Numbered from the stretch's first letter, positions 55,283 through 64,000 are shown. The stretch is 64,000 nucleotides of DNA from Silvanigrella aquatica (GCF_001907975.1 NZ_CP017834.1:750478-814477), one strand, 5' to 3'. Notes: generated by a model from the sequence alone, not told the origin. Numbers and translations: made by a program.

Positions 55283-55383
55283 TCACTTCAACCTTGCACC
55301 GTTTGATGCTGCGGCTTTTTCAGATCAATGATATCCCCCGCCTTTAGAAGTCGGGGGATTAAGTTCGTTTGTGATAAAAAAAT
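55283..55383 (+). ncRNA. Structured element B: omega-RNA/right-end-like block, copy 2
   Basis: It aligns with the minus-strand block at 44437-44534 (shared ACCTTGCACCGTTTG, GCTGCGG, TTTTCAG, ATATCC, and GTGATAAAAAAAT at the end). The hairpin ATCCCCCG (55333-55340)/CGGGGGAT (55352-55359) is a perfect 8 bp, with CTT/AAG inside, in the form of IS605-type right ends. No tnpB is near it; upstream is lipoprotein 1 and a gene fragment. Confidence 0.5.
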
Positions 55384-55389
55384 TCCCCC

Positions 55390-56652
55390 TTAAAACCAAA
55401 TAGTTATAGGGTTTCCTGTCAGATCAATTTCTTCCGTATTTGTAATGGGGTCAAATATCCCTAGGGGCAAATGGGTTATTTGATTATGAGCAAGTTTTAA
55501 ATAAACAAGTTTTGAATTTTCCTTAAATAAATTTTCGGGCAAAGTTGTTAAATTATTTCGACTAAGCGATAAGTTCACAAGTTTTTTCGCGTTGACAAAT
55601 GCATTCATAGGAATTTCACTTATAATATTATTGTGTATCTCTAAACTTATTAATTTATTTAATTCTAAAATATCTTCCGGAAATTTCTTAAGTAAATTAA
55701 ATGACAATTCCATGCCTTCTAAATTTTTTAGTTTACTTAATAAACCTTTTGGAATGTATTCTAATTTATTTTGATATAAACTTAACCAATCCAGATTTTC
55801 AAGCTTATCAAACACGCCTCGAGGCAAATGTGTAATTTCATTTTCCATTAACCAAAGCCAGCTTAATTTTGTTAATTTATCGAAGGTGCCGGGTTGAATT
55901 GTGAAAATACTATTTTTTCTTAATATCAATTTTTTGAGCTCACTGAAATTATCTAGAATTCCTATTGGCAAAGAGGAAATTCTATTATTCTCTAAAGAGA
56001 GTTCTACTAAATTATGAAAACCTGTTAGCGGGCTTAAATCGCTTATGTCTCTGCCATTTAAACTGATGTACTTTGTATTGGCATGATGAAGAGCACAATT
56101 ATTGTCAATGTGCCGCGCTGTTTTATAGGCCGTAGAATTTTCATCTTTCAAATGACACCAATAATTATAAGTATGATTCAATAATAAATGAAACGACGCC
56201 AATTGCTGTTTCTTTTTATTAAAAACACCAAACTCACATTGTGTGGCCGTTTTTAAATGAACACGGGAAGGTAATATTTCTACTTTATATTTTGTTACTT
56301 TAAATGGAATGGATTGACACACCTCAAAGCCACGAGAAAGTGATTTTATATAATATTGTTCCCTCTCTTTTAATTCCGTCTCATTTTCACGTGTTTGCGG
56401 AGTAAATGTAATAGAAAACGAGCTTAACTCTTTAGGACTGCCTGTAACGCCTCCTAAGGTCGCATTTCCTTCCTGCGATTGCGCCACTTTTGCTTGGATA
56501 ATGCCTCTCTCGTCTGGTATAAAATAGACAATTCGTTCATAGGAATTTAAGGAAATAGGATTTTTATTCATAGTGTTTGCATATAAATTGCTATTAAATA
56601 ATGCAAATGCTGAAAAAAGTACAGTTTTTTTCACGAAAGTACAAAGTGCCAT
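55390..56652 (-). CDS. Secreted leucine-rich-repeat protein
   Basis: 420 residues from ATG 56652, with GGGGAG upstream. Signal peptide cut near LYA. An N-terminal ~190-residue region with Cys pairs (EVCQSIPF, TQCEFG, HIDNNCALHH) is followed by about ten LRRs of the L-x-x-L-x-L-x-x-N-x-I type (LVELSLENNRISSLP, LEWLWLM-like units, LVYLKLAHNQITHLP), close to the vertebrate-like 'typical' repeat. Such LRRs bind proteins; host or prey surface contact is plausible but unproven. The Trp-Phe end (PITIWF) is close to the last repeat. Confidence 0.82.
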   Translation of the reverse strand: MALCTFVKKTVLFSAFALFNSNLYANTMNKNPISLNSYERIVYFIPDERGIIQAKVAQSQEGNATLGGVTGSPKELSSFSITFTPQTRENETELKEREQYYIKSLSRGFEVCQSIPFKVTKYKVEILPSRVHLKTATQCEFGVFNKKKQQLASFHLLLNHTYNYWCHLKDENSTAYKTARHIDNNCALHHANTKYISLNGRDISDLSPLTGFHNLVELSLENNRISSLPIGILDNFSELKKLILRKNSIFTIQPGTFDKLTKLSWLWLMENEITHLPRGVFDKLENLDWLSLYQNKLEYIPKGLLSKLKNLEGMELSFNLLKKFPEDILELNKLISLEIHNNIISEIPMNAFVNAKKLVNLSLSRNNLTTLPENLFKENSKLVYLKLAHNQITHLPLGIFDPITNTEEIDLTGNPITIWF

Positions 56653-57330
56653 ATACACTCTCCCCTTAAAAAATATTTTCTTAAGCACGACAAAGAACTG
56701 TTTGACGAATGAAATAAATATTATGAAATTGTTTCAATTTTAGTGAACAAATGCACAGCAAATGACATAGGTTCTATTTGATTTGCGATTGATTTATATT
56801 TCACTGAATTGCGAAGTTAAATCGTTGAAATGTGAAATAGCATATAAACTTATTTTTATCAATACGTAATATCCAAAAATCTAAAAAATTTTAAGTAGTT
56901 GCTTACCAGAATAAAAAATAAAGGTTCAATATTATAATATTTTTATATTGATAAAGAGGAGAAATCATTTTATTTTATTTCATAATAGAAAACAGTATTA
57001 TAAAATTTTATAAATATGACTCTGAAATATCAAATTTTATAAAAATAATTGTTTTATAATAGAGCAGAATAAAAATTTTTATTATAAAACCTCCAATATT
57101 ATTGAATTAAGTATTTTTTTTTAATTTCAAATGAATTATATAATATAATTTAAAACTAATTAAAAATAAAAATTATTTTATATACCAATTTATGTGAATA
57201 AAAAAATTATAAAGATTACCAAAAATTATTTTTCTGTCTGGTCAATTTATTAAATAAACATTTTTTAGATATTGTAGTTATTAATGTTTATAAAATATGT
57301 AATGAGATTTGTTAAAATTTTAAAAATATT
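56653..57330. other. AT-rich intergenic region before lipoprotein 2
   Basis: No gene found. It holds the divergent LRR gene's promoter region on the left. Near the right it holds the repeat ATTATAAAGATTACCAAAAA (about 57207-57225) shared with the lipoprotein 1 upstream region. Confidence 0.5.
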
Positions 57331-57360
57331 TTGACAATATAGTTTTAAATAAGATATGTT
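57331..57360 (+). promoter_or_regulatory. Promoter of lipoprotein 2
   Basis: TTGACA (57331-57336), 18 bases, TATGTT (57355-57360), the same geometry as the other two paralogues. Confidence 0.65.
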
Positions 57361-57365
57361 TCCAA

Positions 57366-57399
57366 AATTGCAAACAAACAGCGTTGTTACTTTGCAATT
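57366..57399 (+). promoter_or_regulatory. 5'-terminal leader hairpin of lipoprotein 2 mRNA
   Basis: AATTGCAAA (57366-57374) and TTTGCAATT (57391-57399) form a perfect 9-bp stem around a 16-base loop, beginning about 6 bases after the -10 hexamer. Confidence 0.55.
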
Positions 57400-57460
57400 C
57401 CAAATATTTATTTGGGCTTTGTTCTGAGTAGTTTGTTGTTTTATAGTGTAGGAGAAATTT

Positions 57461-60400
57461 ATGATAATGAAGAGATCGCTAAAACTTACAGCAATTAGCG
57501 CAGGTATTGCCGCAATTGCTTTAACGGGTTGTTCCAAAGATGGTAAAGATGGTAATAATGGAAGTAATGGCAACGAAGGCAAAGCTGGCACTACCGAAAC
57601 AGCGCCAACTCCTGTTCTTGATAAAAAAGGAGAGCCTGTAAAAGACGTTAACGGTAATATTGTTACAGCTCCAAAAGTGGGTGAACCTAATACAATATCT
57701 GAAATAGTTACAGATGCTGACGGAAAGACATCTGTTAGTGCTAAAAGAATAGTTGACTTATTAGATGGCAAAGTTGAAATTAAAGTTGGCGGCTTAATTC
57801 CTTCAAATCATTGTATTCCATTTCACGTAACATTTACGGGAGCAGATGGTGTCGAGCGCCTTACAGATATTACTGCTTTATATGATCAAAATCACCATCA
57901 TCATAATAGCGATGCTCAAGTTGTTTTATCTTCAGCTTCTCAAGCAAAGTTCAAACTAGAAAATGGTCATATCTGTGTTAAAACTCAAGATGAAGAACTA
58001 AAAAATCATGATACTGGTGTTAGCACTCCATTCTCTCCAGCAATAGCATGGGTTGATGAAGCTACGCTTATGGTAAGATACAAAGGTAAAGAATTTGCCC
58101 AAAAAACAGTTGGTGTAAGTGATGCTAAAATTTCATCTCTAGAATTAAGCAAAAAAAGATTTCTCATTCCTGAAGGTAAAATTGCCACAGGAATTAAAAT
58201 TTATGGAGTTTTTGAAAGTAGAAATGATTCGGTTCAGGATACAAGAAAAGTACACAATGCTAATAACAATACCGTAGAATTAACTAAAATTAATACTTCA
58301 AAAATAGAGCTTGTCAGAGATGGGAAAGTATATGATGTTCTCTCATTTGACCCAGTGACACAATCTTGGAATTTATCCTCAAAAGGGATTGAGAAGAGTT
58401 TAGATTATAAAGCATATGCATTGAAAGTAACTCCAAATGAGAGTCACCTCTTATCATTGACTCATGAATTACATATAAGAGTCGCTCCCGCTGTTGCTAC
58501 AGCTTTTGAAGTAAGAAATATTCATACAAACGTCCATGGTATTCAAGAGTTTAATGTTTTTGCAAAATACACAGATGGAACTGAAAAATCGATTTTAGAT
58601 TTAAAAGAAAATGAAACATCACATTTTAATGTAAGTTTTTCTGTTATTAATAAAGTTAATAACACTCCAGTGAGTTCTATTAAAGTATATGATAGACTTG
58701 AAACAAATGGAATTCCAAATAGACCATTGATGCAAAATTATTCACCTATGGCTAATAGTGCAAAATCTTTTTATCTTGACGTAATTAACACTCCAGAATT
58801 TAATACTTCAAATAATAATTTTTATGAATTAAAAGTAGATATTAAATATAAACCAGAATTTGCACCATCTGCTGCAGATATTGCAGCAATGACAAATCCT
58901 CAGCAAGCTATTAAAACATTAGTTGCAGATGAAGAAGCTAATGACGTCTTATTAGCTCTTAAAAAGCCGGTTTCTCTCAAACGTTACTTTATTGTTTCTG
59001 ATAAAACTCCAGAATTACGCTTAGCATATAAATATTTTGAAGAAAGTACTTCTAAGTATACTAAGTCATTATTAAATAATTCGATAACAAAAGCAACTCT
59101 TCCTCAGGGCGGAGATCCATTAGATGTTGAATCAATGTCTAAAAAAGCTAAGTTTTGTGTAAAAGCTGTATCAGAATTATGGTTCCCAGTGCAAGTTGGT
59201 AAAGTAAGTGATGGAGATTTCAGGGTTAAAGGATATGAAAATATTGCAAGCATTTTAGACTTTTCTACTAAGCAGCCATTATTTTTAGATTCTAACTATT
59301 CTATGAGTCGTTCTAAAGAAATTTTAGGGAATAATGCTCAATCAGTATTTGATAATAAAAATATCATATGTGCTTCAAATGATGCGGATGTCACTAAAGA
59401 TGTTAAAATTCGTTCACAATTCCAAAATTTAATTTCCAGTAACGAATTGGAACTTGATTTAGTAGATGCTGTTTATATTCCAAAAGTTTCTTTTGCTTAC
59501 GCAGATAGAACATTATCTAAAGAATTCAGGTTAGATAATAATAATTTATCGCAACATACTGAAAAAATTGTTCCATATTTGATGAAGAGTAACGATACCC
59601 TTGGTGATGCTTTAAGTTATACTGATATTCAAAATCTAGCTTTTGAAACTTCAAAATCAACCAAGTCACCATTTACAATTACAACTCAAACAGATGGAAC
59701 TATTGTTCTATCACTTCCAAATGCTGTAATTTACTCAGGTGGCAATATAAATGAGTATATTAAGTTTAGCAGTTCATTAAATAGTGTTAATGCCTCAGCT
59801 ACATTATTAGAAAAATTCAATAAAGAATATTATCCATCCCTTACAAGTTTTGATTTAGATAAGAGAAAAACGATATTAGCTAAAATTCTTGTTAATGGAA
59901 GTAAAGATGGTCATTATCACGGAAATGAAAATTATGATGAACAGCATAATAACGGTGTAGTAACTGCGGTTGAGGAAACTGAATCAGCTCCATCAGCTCC
60001 ATCAGCTTCAGCAGATCCATCAGCTTCAGCAGATCCATCAGCTTCAGCAGATCCATCAGCTTCAGCAGATCCATCAGCTTCAGCAGATCCATCAGCTTCA
60101 GCAGATCCAGCAGCTTCAGCAGATCCAGCAGATCCAGCAGATCCAGCAGCTTCAGCAGCTTCAGCAGCTTCAGCAGCTTCAGCAGATCCAGCAGCTTCAG
60201 CAGCTTCAGCATATCCAGCAGATCCAGCAGCTTCAGCAGATCCAGCAGCTTCAGCATATCCAGCAGCTTCAGCATATCCAGCAGCTTCAGCAGCTTCAGC
60301 AGATCCAGCATATCCAGCATATCCAGCAGCTTCAGCAGATCCAGCATATCCAGCATATCCAGCAGCTTCAGCAGATCCAGCAGCTTCAGCAGATCCAGCA

Positions 60401-60514
60401 GCTTCAGCAGATCCAGCAGCTTCAGCAGATCCAGCAGCTTCAGCAGATCCAGCAGCTTCAGCAGATCCAGCAGCTTCAGCAGATCCAGCAGCTTCAGCAG
60501 GAGGCCTAATCTAA
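57461..60514 (+). CDS. Large lipoprotein, paralogue 2 of 3, with Ala-Ser-Asp-Pro repeat tail
   Basis: 1017 residues; SLKLT at 6-10 and TGC with Cys24 as in the paralogues. After the Cys comes a short collagen-like Gly-X-Y run (GKDGNNGSNGNEGKAG). The middle ~800 residues match the paralogues' layout (NGHICV, KYTDGTE, YLMKSNDTLGD). A His cluster (QNHHHHNSD) lies near residue 145, and GHYHGNEN near 830. The last ~170 residues are a hydrophilic repeat of six-residue ASADPS/ASADPA units with occasional Tyr-Pro, ending GGLI. AGGAGAAATTT precedes the ATG. The tail probably projects the domain or forms a flexible surface brush. Confidence 0.82.
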   Translation: MIMKRSLKLTAISAGIAAIALTGCSKDGKDGNNGSNGNEGKAGTTETAPTPVLDKKGEPVKDVNGNIVTAPKVGEPNTISEIVTDADGKTSVSAKRIVDLLDGKVEIKVGGLIPSNHCIPFHVTFTGADGVERLTDITALYDQNHHHHNSDAQVVLSSASQAKFKLENGHICVKTQDEELKNHDTGVSTPFSPAIAWVDEATLMVRYKGKEFAQKTVGVSDAKISSLELSKKRFLIPEGKIATGIKIYGVFESRNDSVQDTRKVHNANNNTVELTKINTSKIELVRDGKVYDVLSFDPVTQSWNLSSKGIEKSLDYKAYALKVTPNESHLLSLTHELHIRVAPAVATAFEVRNIHTNVHGIQEFNVFAKYTDGTEKSILDLKENETSHFNVSFSVINKVNNTPVSSIKVYDRLETNGIPNRPLMQNYSPMANSAKSFYLDVINTPEFNTSNNNFYELKVDIKYKPEFAPSAADIAAMTNPQQAIKTLVADEEANDVLLALKKPVSLKRYFIVSDKTPELRLAYKYFEESTSKYTKSLLNNSITKATLPQGGDPLDVESMSKKAKFCVKAVSELWFPVQVGKVSDGDFRVKGYENIASILDFSTKQPLFLDSNYSMSRSKEILGNNAQSVFDNKNIICASNDADVTKDVKIRSQFQNLISSNELELDLVDAVYIPKVSFAYADRTLSKEFRLDNNNLSQHTEKIVPYLMKSNDTLGDALSYTDIQNLAFETSKSTKSPFTITTQTDGTIVLSLPNAVIYSGGNINEYIKFSSSLNSVNASATLLEKFNKEYYPSLTSFDLDKRKTILAKILVNGSKDGHYHGNENYDEQHNNGVVTAVEETESAPSAPSASADPSASADPSASADPSASADPSASADPSASADPAASADPADPADPAASAASAASAASADPAASAASAYPADPAASADPAASAYPAASAYPAASAASADPAYPAYPAASADPAYPAYPAASADPAASADPAASADPAASADPAASADPAASADPAASADPAASAGGLI
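60011..60496 (+). repeat. 18-bp tandem repeat array within lipoprotein 2
   Basis: Units such as GCAGATCCATCAGCTTCA run at exact 18-bp spacing from 60011 (five copies). A variant middle section follows, in which units of 9 bp (GCATATCCA, GCTTCAGCA) are shuffled. Then come seven perfect copies of GCAGATCCAGCAGCTTCA from 60371. All units are multiples of three, so copy-number changes keep the frame. The array is read as Ala-Ser-Ala-Asp-Pro. Confidence 0.95.
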
Positions 60515-60550
60515 CAACGCCTATGCTTTCGATTTGCTAGCCCTCCCCGA

Positions 60551-60580
60551 GCAACTTAAATGAATCAAAGTTTAAGTTGC
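60551..60580 (+). terminator. Hairpin after lipoprotein 2
   Basis: GCAACTTAAA (60551-60560) and TTTAAGTTGC (60571-60580) form a perfect 10-bp stem 37 bp past the stop; no T-run follows, so it may only protect the 3' end. Confidence 0.5.
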
Positions 60581-61140
60581 TTCAAATCAATTCAAATGTA
60601 TAAAAAATTCAAATATTTAAAGATGAAATAAAATATAAAAATTGTTTAATAATATTAGCGGTATAGTTTGTTGTGATTTTTTCTTAAAATTTACTTCCAT
60701 TTTTACTTCCTTTTCAACCGTCTAAAATTTTTATAAATTATTAGCTTTACTATATTTGAGATAATTTATTTAAAATTAATAATTTTATTTTATACTAAGT
60801 ATTATATGTTATACAGATTTGAAAAAAATTAAATAGAAAAATATTAAAAAAATATATTTAATTAATTTATAAATATTCTATGTTTTAATTGGATAAAAAT
60901 AATTATATGCGGATTAACTACTTATTTAATTTAAGTCTAAATTGATGAGTATTTAAAAGATAAATTATGAAATAAATAAAAAAATAAAAATTTTATAAAT
61001 TATTTTTAAATAAAAGCTTAATCTATAGAAAAATTAATATATTATATAAATATTAAAAAATTATATAATTAAATATATTAATTGTATTAAATAATTTTTA
61101 AAGTAAAAATTAATTTTATTATAATGAGTTTTTATATATT
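60581..61140. other. AT-rich intergenic region before lipoprotein 3
   Basis: About 560 bp of extremely low GC. No gene or RNA found. Nothing matched the 30-bp repeat shared upstream of lipoproteins 1 and 2. Confidence 0.5.
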
Positions 61141-61170
61141 TTGACAAATAATTTTTTTTAGATCTATAGT
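61141..61170 (+). promoter_or_regulatory. Promoter of lipoprotein 3
   Basis: TTGACA (61141-61146), 18 bases, TATAGT (61165-61170). The GATCTATAGT stretch is shared with GATCTACAGT of lipoprotein 1. Confidence 0.7.
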
Positions 61171-61176
61171 TACTCA

Positions 61177-61209
61177 ATTGCAAATAAAAAATATTAATTA
61201 TTTTGCAAT
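61177..61209 (+). promoter_or_regulatory. 5'-terminal leader hairpin of lipoprotein 3 mRNA
   Basis: ATTGCAAA (61177-61184) and TTTGCAAT (61202-61209) form a perfect 8-bp stem, beginning seven bases after the -10 hexamer. Confidence 0.5.
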
Positions 61210-61267
61210 ATCAAATATTTATGTTTGAGTGGTTACATTTGTTTTGTTATTTTTAGGAGAAAATACA

Positions 61268-63124
61268 ATGAAACTTCATAATTCTTTAAAGCTTACCGCA
61301 ATGGGTGTTGGTCTTGCGAGCATCGCTATCACGGGTTGTAAAAAAACTTCTGATGATAATAAAACGGCTTCTACAGACATCGTAAAATCAGAAACAATTC
61401 CACAACCAATTAAAAATCTTATGGTTAAATTTGATGGTGATATCCCATTAGGGGGTTGTGCAAAGTATACTGTAACCATGACAGATCGTAATGGGAATCA
61501 ACAAGATGTGACTCCGCATTTGAATTTAAATGGTAATCTTTCTGTTGCATTAGCAAAAGACTCACAAGAAAAATTTACTCTAAATCATAATACCGCCGAA
61601 GTTTGTGCCCATGATTTGAATAATAAAGCGAATGCGGCATTAGCTGCTCAAATTGGCGATAAAGCGACTTTGACAGTCGCAAGTGCAGACTACTTTCAAA
61701 AAGCAGAAGCTAAAGTAATTGAAAGAGCGAATGTTGAATCTATTTCAACTATAGCAAATTTGAAGTTAAAGGTTGCTTTAGGTGCTGAAGCAGAGCCATT
61801 TCAAATTTTTGTGAAAAACTCAGGTGAATTAAATTCTAAAGCGCTTACTTCAAAAGAGGGCGTTAAATTATTTAATGAAAAGGGACAAGAAATTGCTCTC
61901 GAAGTTGTTACTAAATATGATGATACAGATGAATTAAAAGAAAAATTAAAATCATATTTTACATTTAAAGTTCCAAAAGATTCCGTCGTAGGTAACAAGC
62001 TTAGCTACTATGTAACTTATGAAGGAAAACGTGCTTTTATTGAAGTAGATGTTGACGTAGCAGCTATTAAAAAATTAAAATTACTTTCTGCCGCTTCATT
62101 TAATCCAAATTTACTGGATAAACAAACAGCTCATTCATTTGATGTTATTGCAGATTATACAGATGGTACAGAAGTAAATTTAACTAAAAAGTCTGATTTA
62201 GTAGGCGATTTTTTGAGTACAAGATTACTTAATAACACTTCCAATTATGCGACTATCTCTGGTTCTAAAAGCGAATTCGGTTTGATTGATAACAGAGTGC
62301 TCATTTCTGTGAATAATCTTAATACTGAATTTTTACCAGTTGTTGCGGAAATTGAACATGGTGGCATTGAGTCTCAATATCCATTCTATATTGGCTCTGT
62401 TCCTTCTATGAAATCTGTGGCTTTTGAGAAAACTGTAGTGGATGCTCAAGGCACTCCTAACTTAGTTGCTGCAACAGAAATACCTGTGGGCGGTATGTTT
62501 GATAGTGCAAAAAATTGTGCCGAATTAACTTCCTTTAAATATACGCTAGGAACTCAAGATACTAAAGTTTCAACTAAAGAAGAAATTGAAAAATTAGTAA
62601 AAATTGAAGTTCCTATGAATTCCAACTTTTTCTTAACTCAAGACAATAAAGTTTGTGCTCTCGCTTCTGCAAAAGCAAATGACGAAGTTGAAGTCAAAGT
62701 TGTTTCTCTATTTGATGATGCTGTTTTCAAAACCTTTAAAATTAAAGCATCAAAACCTGTTAAAATAAATAAATTTGTTTTAAGCGCAGATGCTAAGACC
62801 TTCCGTTCCGATGTTGTGCTTTCAGCTAACAAAAAATCTGAAACATTAAGCGCATACTATTTGCTATCTGATAATAGCATTAGTAATGAAAAAGTAGATT
62901 TTGAGAAAATCAATTTTGAATTTATCCAAAATCATGCTGCTCTAAAAATTGAAGAAGATAAAATAAAGAAAGAATGGAAAGTTGAAATTAAGGGAACTGA
63001 TGATGAAATAAAAAATGCTTTAAATATTTCCGGAACAATTAAGGCAACAAATAGAAGCTCTTCTGCTGCATTTGCAGTGAATGATAATTTCAGTTCACAA
63101 ATTGCAGTTATTTATAAAAAATAA
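61268..63124 (+). CDS. Large lipoprotein, paralogue 3 of 3
   Basis: 618 residues from ATG 61268, with AGGAG upstream; an in-frame start at 61229 would put 13 extra residues before a normal signal. SLKLT at 6-10 and TGC (Cys24) are as in the paralogues. Mature domains again are beta-rich (TAEVCAHD, DYTDGTEVNL, KNCAELTSFKYTLG, YLLSDNSISN). No collagen-like or repeat tail. Function unknown. Confidence 0.82.
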   Translation: MKLHNSLKLTAMGVGLASIAITGCKKTSDDNKTASTDIVKSETIPQPIKNLMVKFDGDIPLGGCAKYTVTMTDRNGNQQDVTPHLNLNGNLSVALAKDSQEKFTLNHNTAEVCAHDLNNKANAALAAQIGDKATLTVASADYFQKAEAKVIERANVESISTIANLKLKVALGAEAEPFQIFVKNSGELNSKALTSKEGVKLFNEKGQEIALEVVTKYDDTDELKEKLKSYFTFKVPKDSVVGNKLSYYVTYEGKRAFIEVDVDVAAIKKLKLLSAASFNPNLLDKQTAHSFDVIADYTDGTEVNLTKKSDLVGDFLSTRLLNNTSNYATISGSKSEFGLIDNRVLISVNNLNTEFLPVVAEIEHGGIESQYPFYIGSVPSMKSVAFEKTVVDAQGTPNLVAATEIPVGGMFDSAKNCAELTSFKYTLGTQDTKVSTKEEIEKLVKIEVPMNSNFFLTQDNKVCALASAKANDEVEVKVVSLFDDAVFKTFKIKASKPVKINKFVLSADAKTFRSDVVLSANKKSETLSAYYLLSDNSISNEKVDFEKINFEFIQNHAALKIEEDKIKKEWKVEIKGTDDEIKNALNISGTIKATNRSSSAAFAVNDNFSSQIAVIYKK

Positions 63125-63150
63125 TTTTAATTTAGAATATATTTGAAAAA

Positions 63151-63188
63151 AAAGAATCAATTCTATCTATGTATTGGTTCTTTTTTTT
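63151..63188 (+). terminator. Terminator after lipoprotein 3
   Basis: AAAGAATCAAT (63151-63161) pairs with ATTGGTTCTTT (63173-63183) with one wobble, running into a long T-run. Confidence 0.75.
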
Positions 63189-63241
63189 ATTTGAAATTTT
63201 TTAAAATATCTTGAGTTTCCGACAAGTTAGTTTGAAGAAGT

Positions 63242-64000
63242 TCAATTCAACAATGTAGAATCCATATTGCTGGATAACATTCGCTCGCTCAGGTTGTTTT
63301 CAAGTGGCGCATTTTTTATTTCACAGAATGCACACAGTTTTTTGAAATGTCGAATAATATATTTATAAGCTTTAGCCAATACTGAATTTGGCTCGACAAA
63401 TTTTTCTGTGAGTTCAGACTGGCAAATATGGAGTATTTTTTCCATTAATGGCAAGGAATATTTTTTATGAAAAAGTAATCTTTCTGTAGGATTATGTTTT
63501 TTATTCAGAAAAATATCTCTATATAGGAGAAGAATTTTATCAATTTTTTCAGTATAATATTCTTTTAAGTCATAGAAATTTCTTCTGGCATGAACATTGC
63601 ACAAAGAAAAATCGGCTTTATTTTCGTCGACATTTTTAGTGCTAGCAGATAAAGCATCAGTCATAATAACAATTTTTCCTTCAGGAAATAAAGCTGTAAT
63701 ATTTTTTGTTCTTGTAGCTGTCGACATACCATTTGTTTTTTGAGAATTTAAAATAGCGATTTCTTTTTGTTTCTTTAAATCTTTTTTTAATAACGAAATG
63801 AAGCTAATGTGGCAACAGCAGAATGGTGATATCTTCCAATTTTATTTTGCTGATTTAATTCTTCAGGTAATGCCGCTTTTTCTACATGCTGACAACAGGA
63901 GCAACGCAAAGAGGGCATATGAAAAACCTTAACTTTTAATATTGGCATAGCTAATACAAGATTTTGTTTTTCTGTATATCCCTGATTTAAAGTTTCTTTG
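63242..64000 (-). pseudogene. IS66-family transposase relic
   Basis: From the window edge the frame reads ...MPSLRCSCCQHVEKAALP, the IS66 zinc-finger, and stops after LASFRY. A second frame resumes at once (LLKKDLKKQKEIA...) and continues as SLCNVHARRNFYDL, PNSVLAKAYKYIIRHF and NAPLENNLSERML, the TnpC catalytic end, before a short aberrant tail (DSTLLN). So one frameshift or deletion near 63800 and a truncated C-terminus mark a dead copy. The 5' part is outside the window. Confidence 0.85.

Noticed and set aside
60011..60496. CRISPR-like array
   Set aside because: Repeats are contiguous without unique spacers and lie inside a coding frame; no cas genes are near.
59892..60509. Overlapping open frames (forward Gln/His/Leu-rich, reverse Leu-rich) within the repeat array
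   Set aside because: They result from repeat units that are multiples of three and lack stops; no ribosome site or sensible start supports them.

Overview
The window is AT-rich chromosomal DNA (intergenic regions especially) from a Gram-negative bacterium with an outer membrane. It encodes Pal, several lipoproteins, outer-membrane proteins and inner-membrane type II secretion parts. The gspL-gspM-gspN arrangement, the rpiB-glyA-nrdR-ribE cluster and the many secreted or effector-like proteins suggest a lineage formerly placed in the Deltaproteobacteria. My guess is Bdellovibrionota/Oligoflexia (Silvanigrella-like). That placement is inference; no 16S gene or other marker in the window settles it.

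Layout. About 1-9 kb is housekeeping: a partial glycerate kinase, acyl carrier protein, rpiB-glyA-nrdR-ribE, an unknown Lys-rich protein, a lipoprotein, pth-rplY, pal and a HAD phosphatase. About 9-15.4 kb holds a large TPR protein divergent from gspLMN. About 15.4-26 kb has a PLP-dependent desulfhydrase/deaminase-like gene, a 760-residue protein of unknown family, a FecR/TPR/beta-barrel protein, mfd and gpsA. About 26-34.7 kb is accessory-rich: a MoxR ATPase, a variant HAD protein, a Cys-His-Asp protease-like protein, a low-molecular-weight tyrosine phosphatase with a long N-terminal extension, two paralogous NlpC/P60-like secreted proteins around an XRE-cupin regulator, and a 2-hydroxyacid dehydrogenase.

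About 34.8-41.5 kb is a minus-strand methionine-salvage operon: a glutaredoxin/GST-pterin dehydratase-like fusion, mtnP, mtnA, the RuBisCO-like mtnW and mtnB, followed by a SpoIIE-type phosphatase. The mtn genes would take methylthioadenosine through methylthioribose-1-P and methylthioribulose-1-P to the diketo intermediate and its enol. The remaining phosphatase, dioxygenase and transaminase are not visible here. About 42-46.6 kb has tuf, greB, a TnpB-type insertion element and a dienelactone hydrolase-like gene. About 46.6-52.6 kb has a second member of the 760-residue family, tRNA-Cys, a duplicated HD-domain protein, a gamma-carbonic-anhydrase-like protein and an outer-membrane protein/lipoprotein pair.

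About 53-63 kb carries three large paralogous lipoproteins. Each has its own TTGACA-N18 promoter and a hairpin at the predicted 5' end of its mRNA; one ends in a long Ala-Ser-Asp-Pro repeat. The window ends in a frameshifted IS66-type transposase relic. The most unusual items are two diverged copies of a structured, omega-RNA/right-end-like element lying apart from any matching tnpB, the three-lipoprotein system with its shared control region, and the unclassified 760/632-residue protein family.
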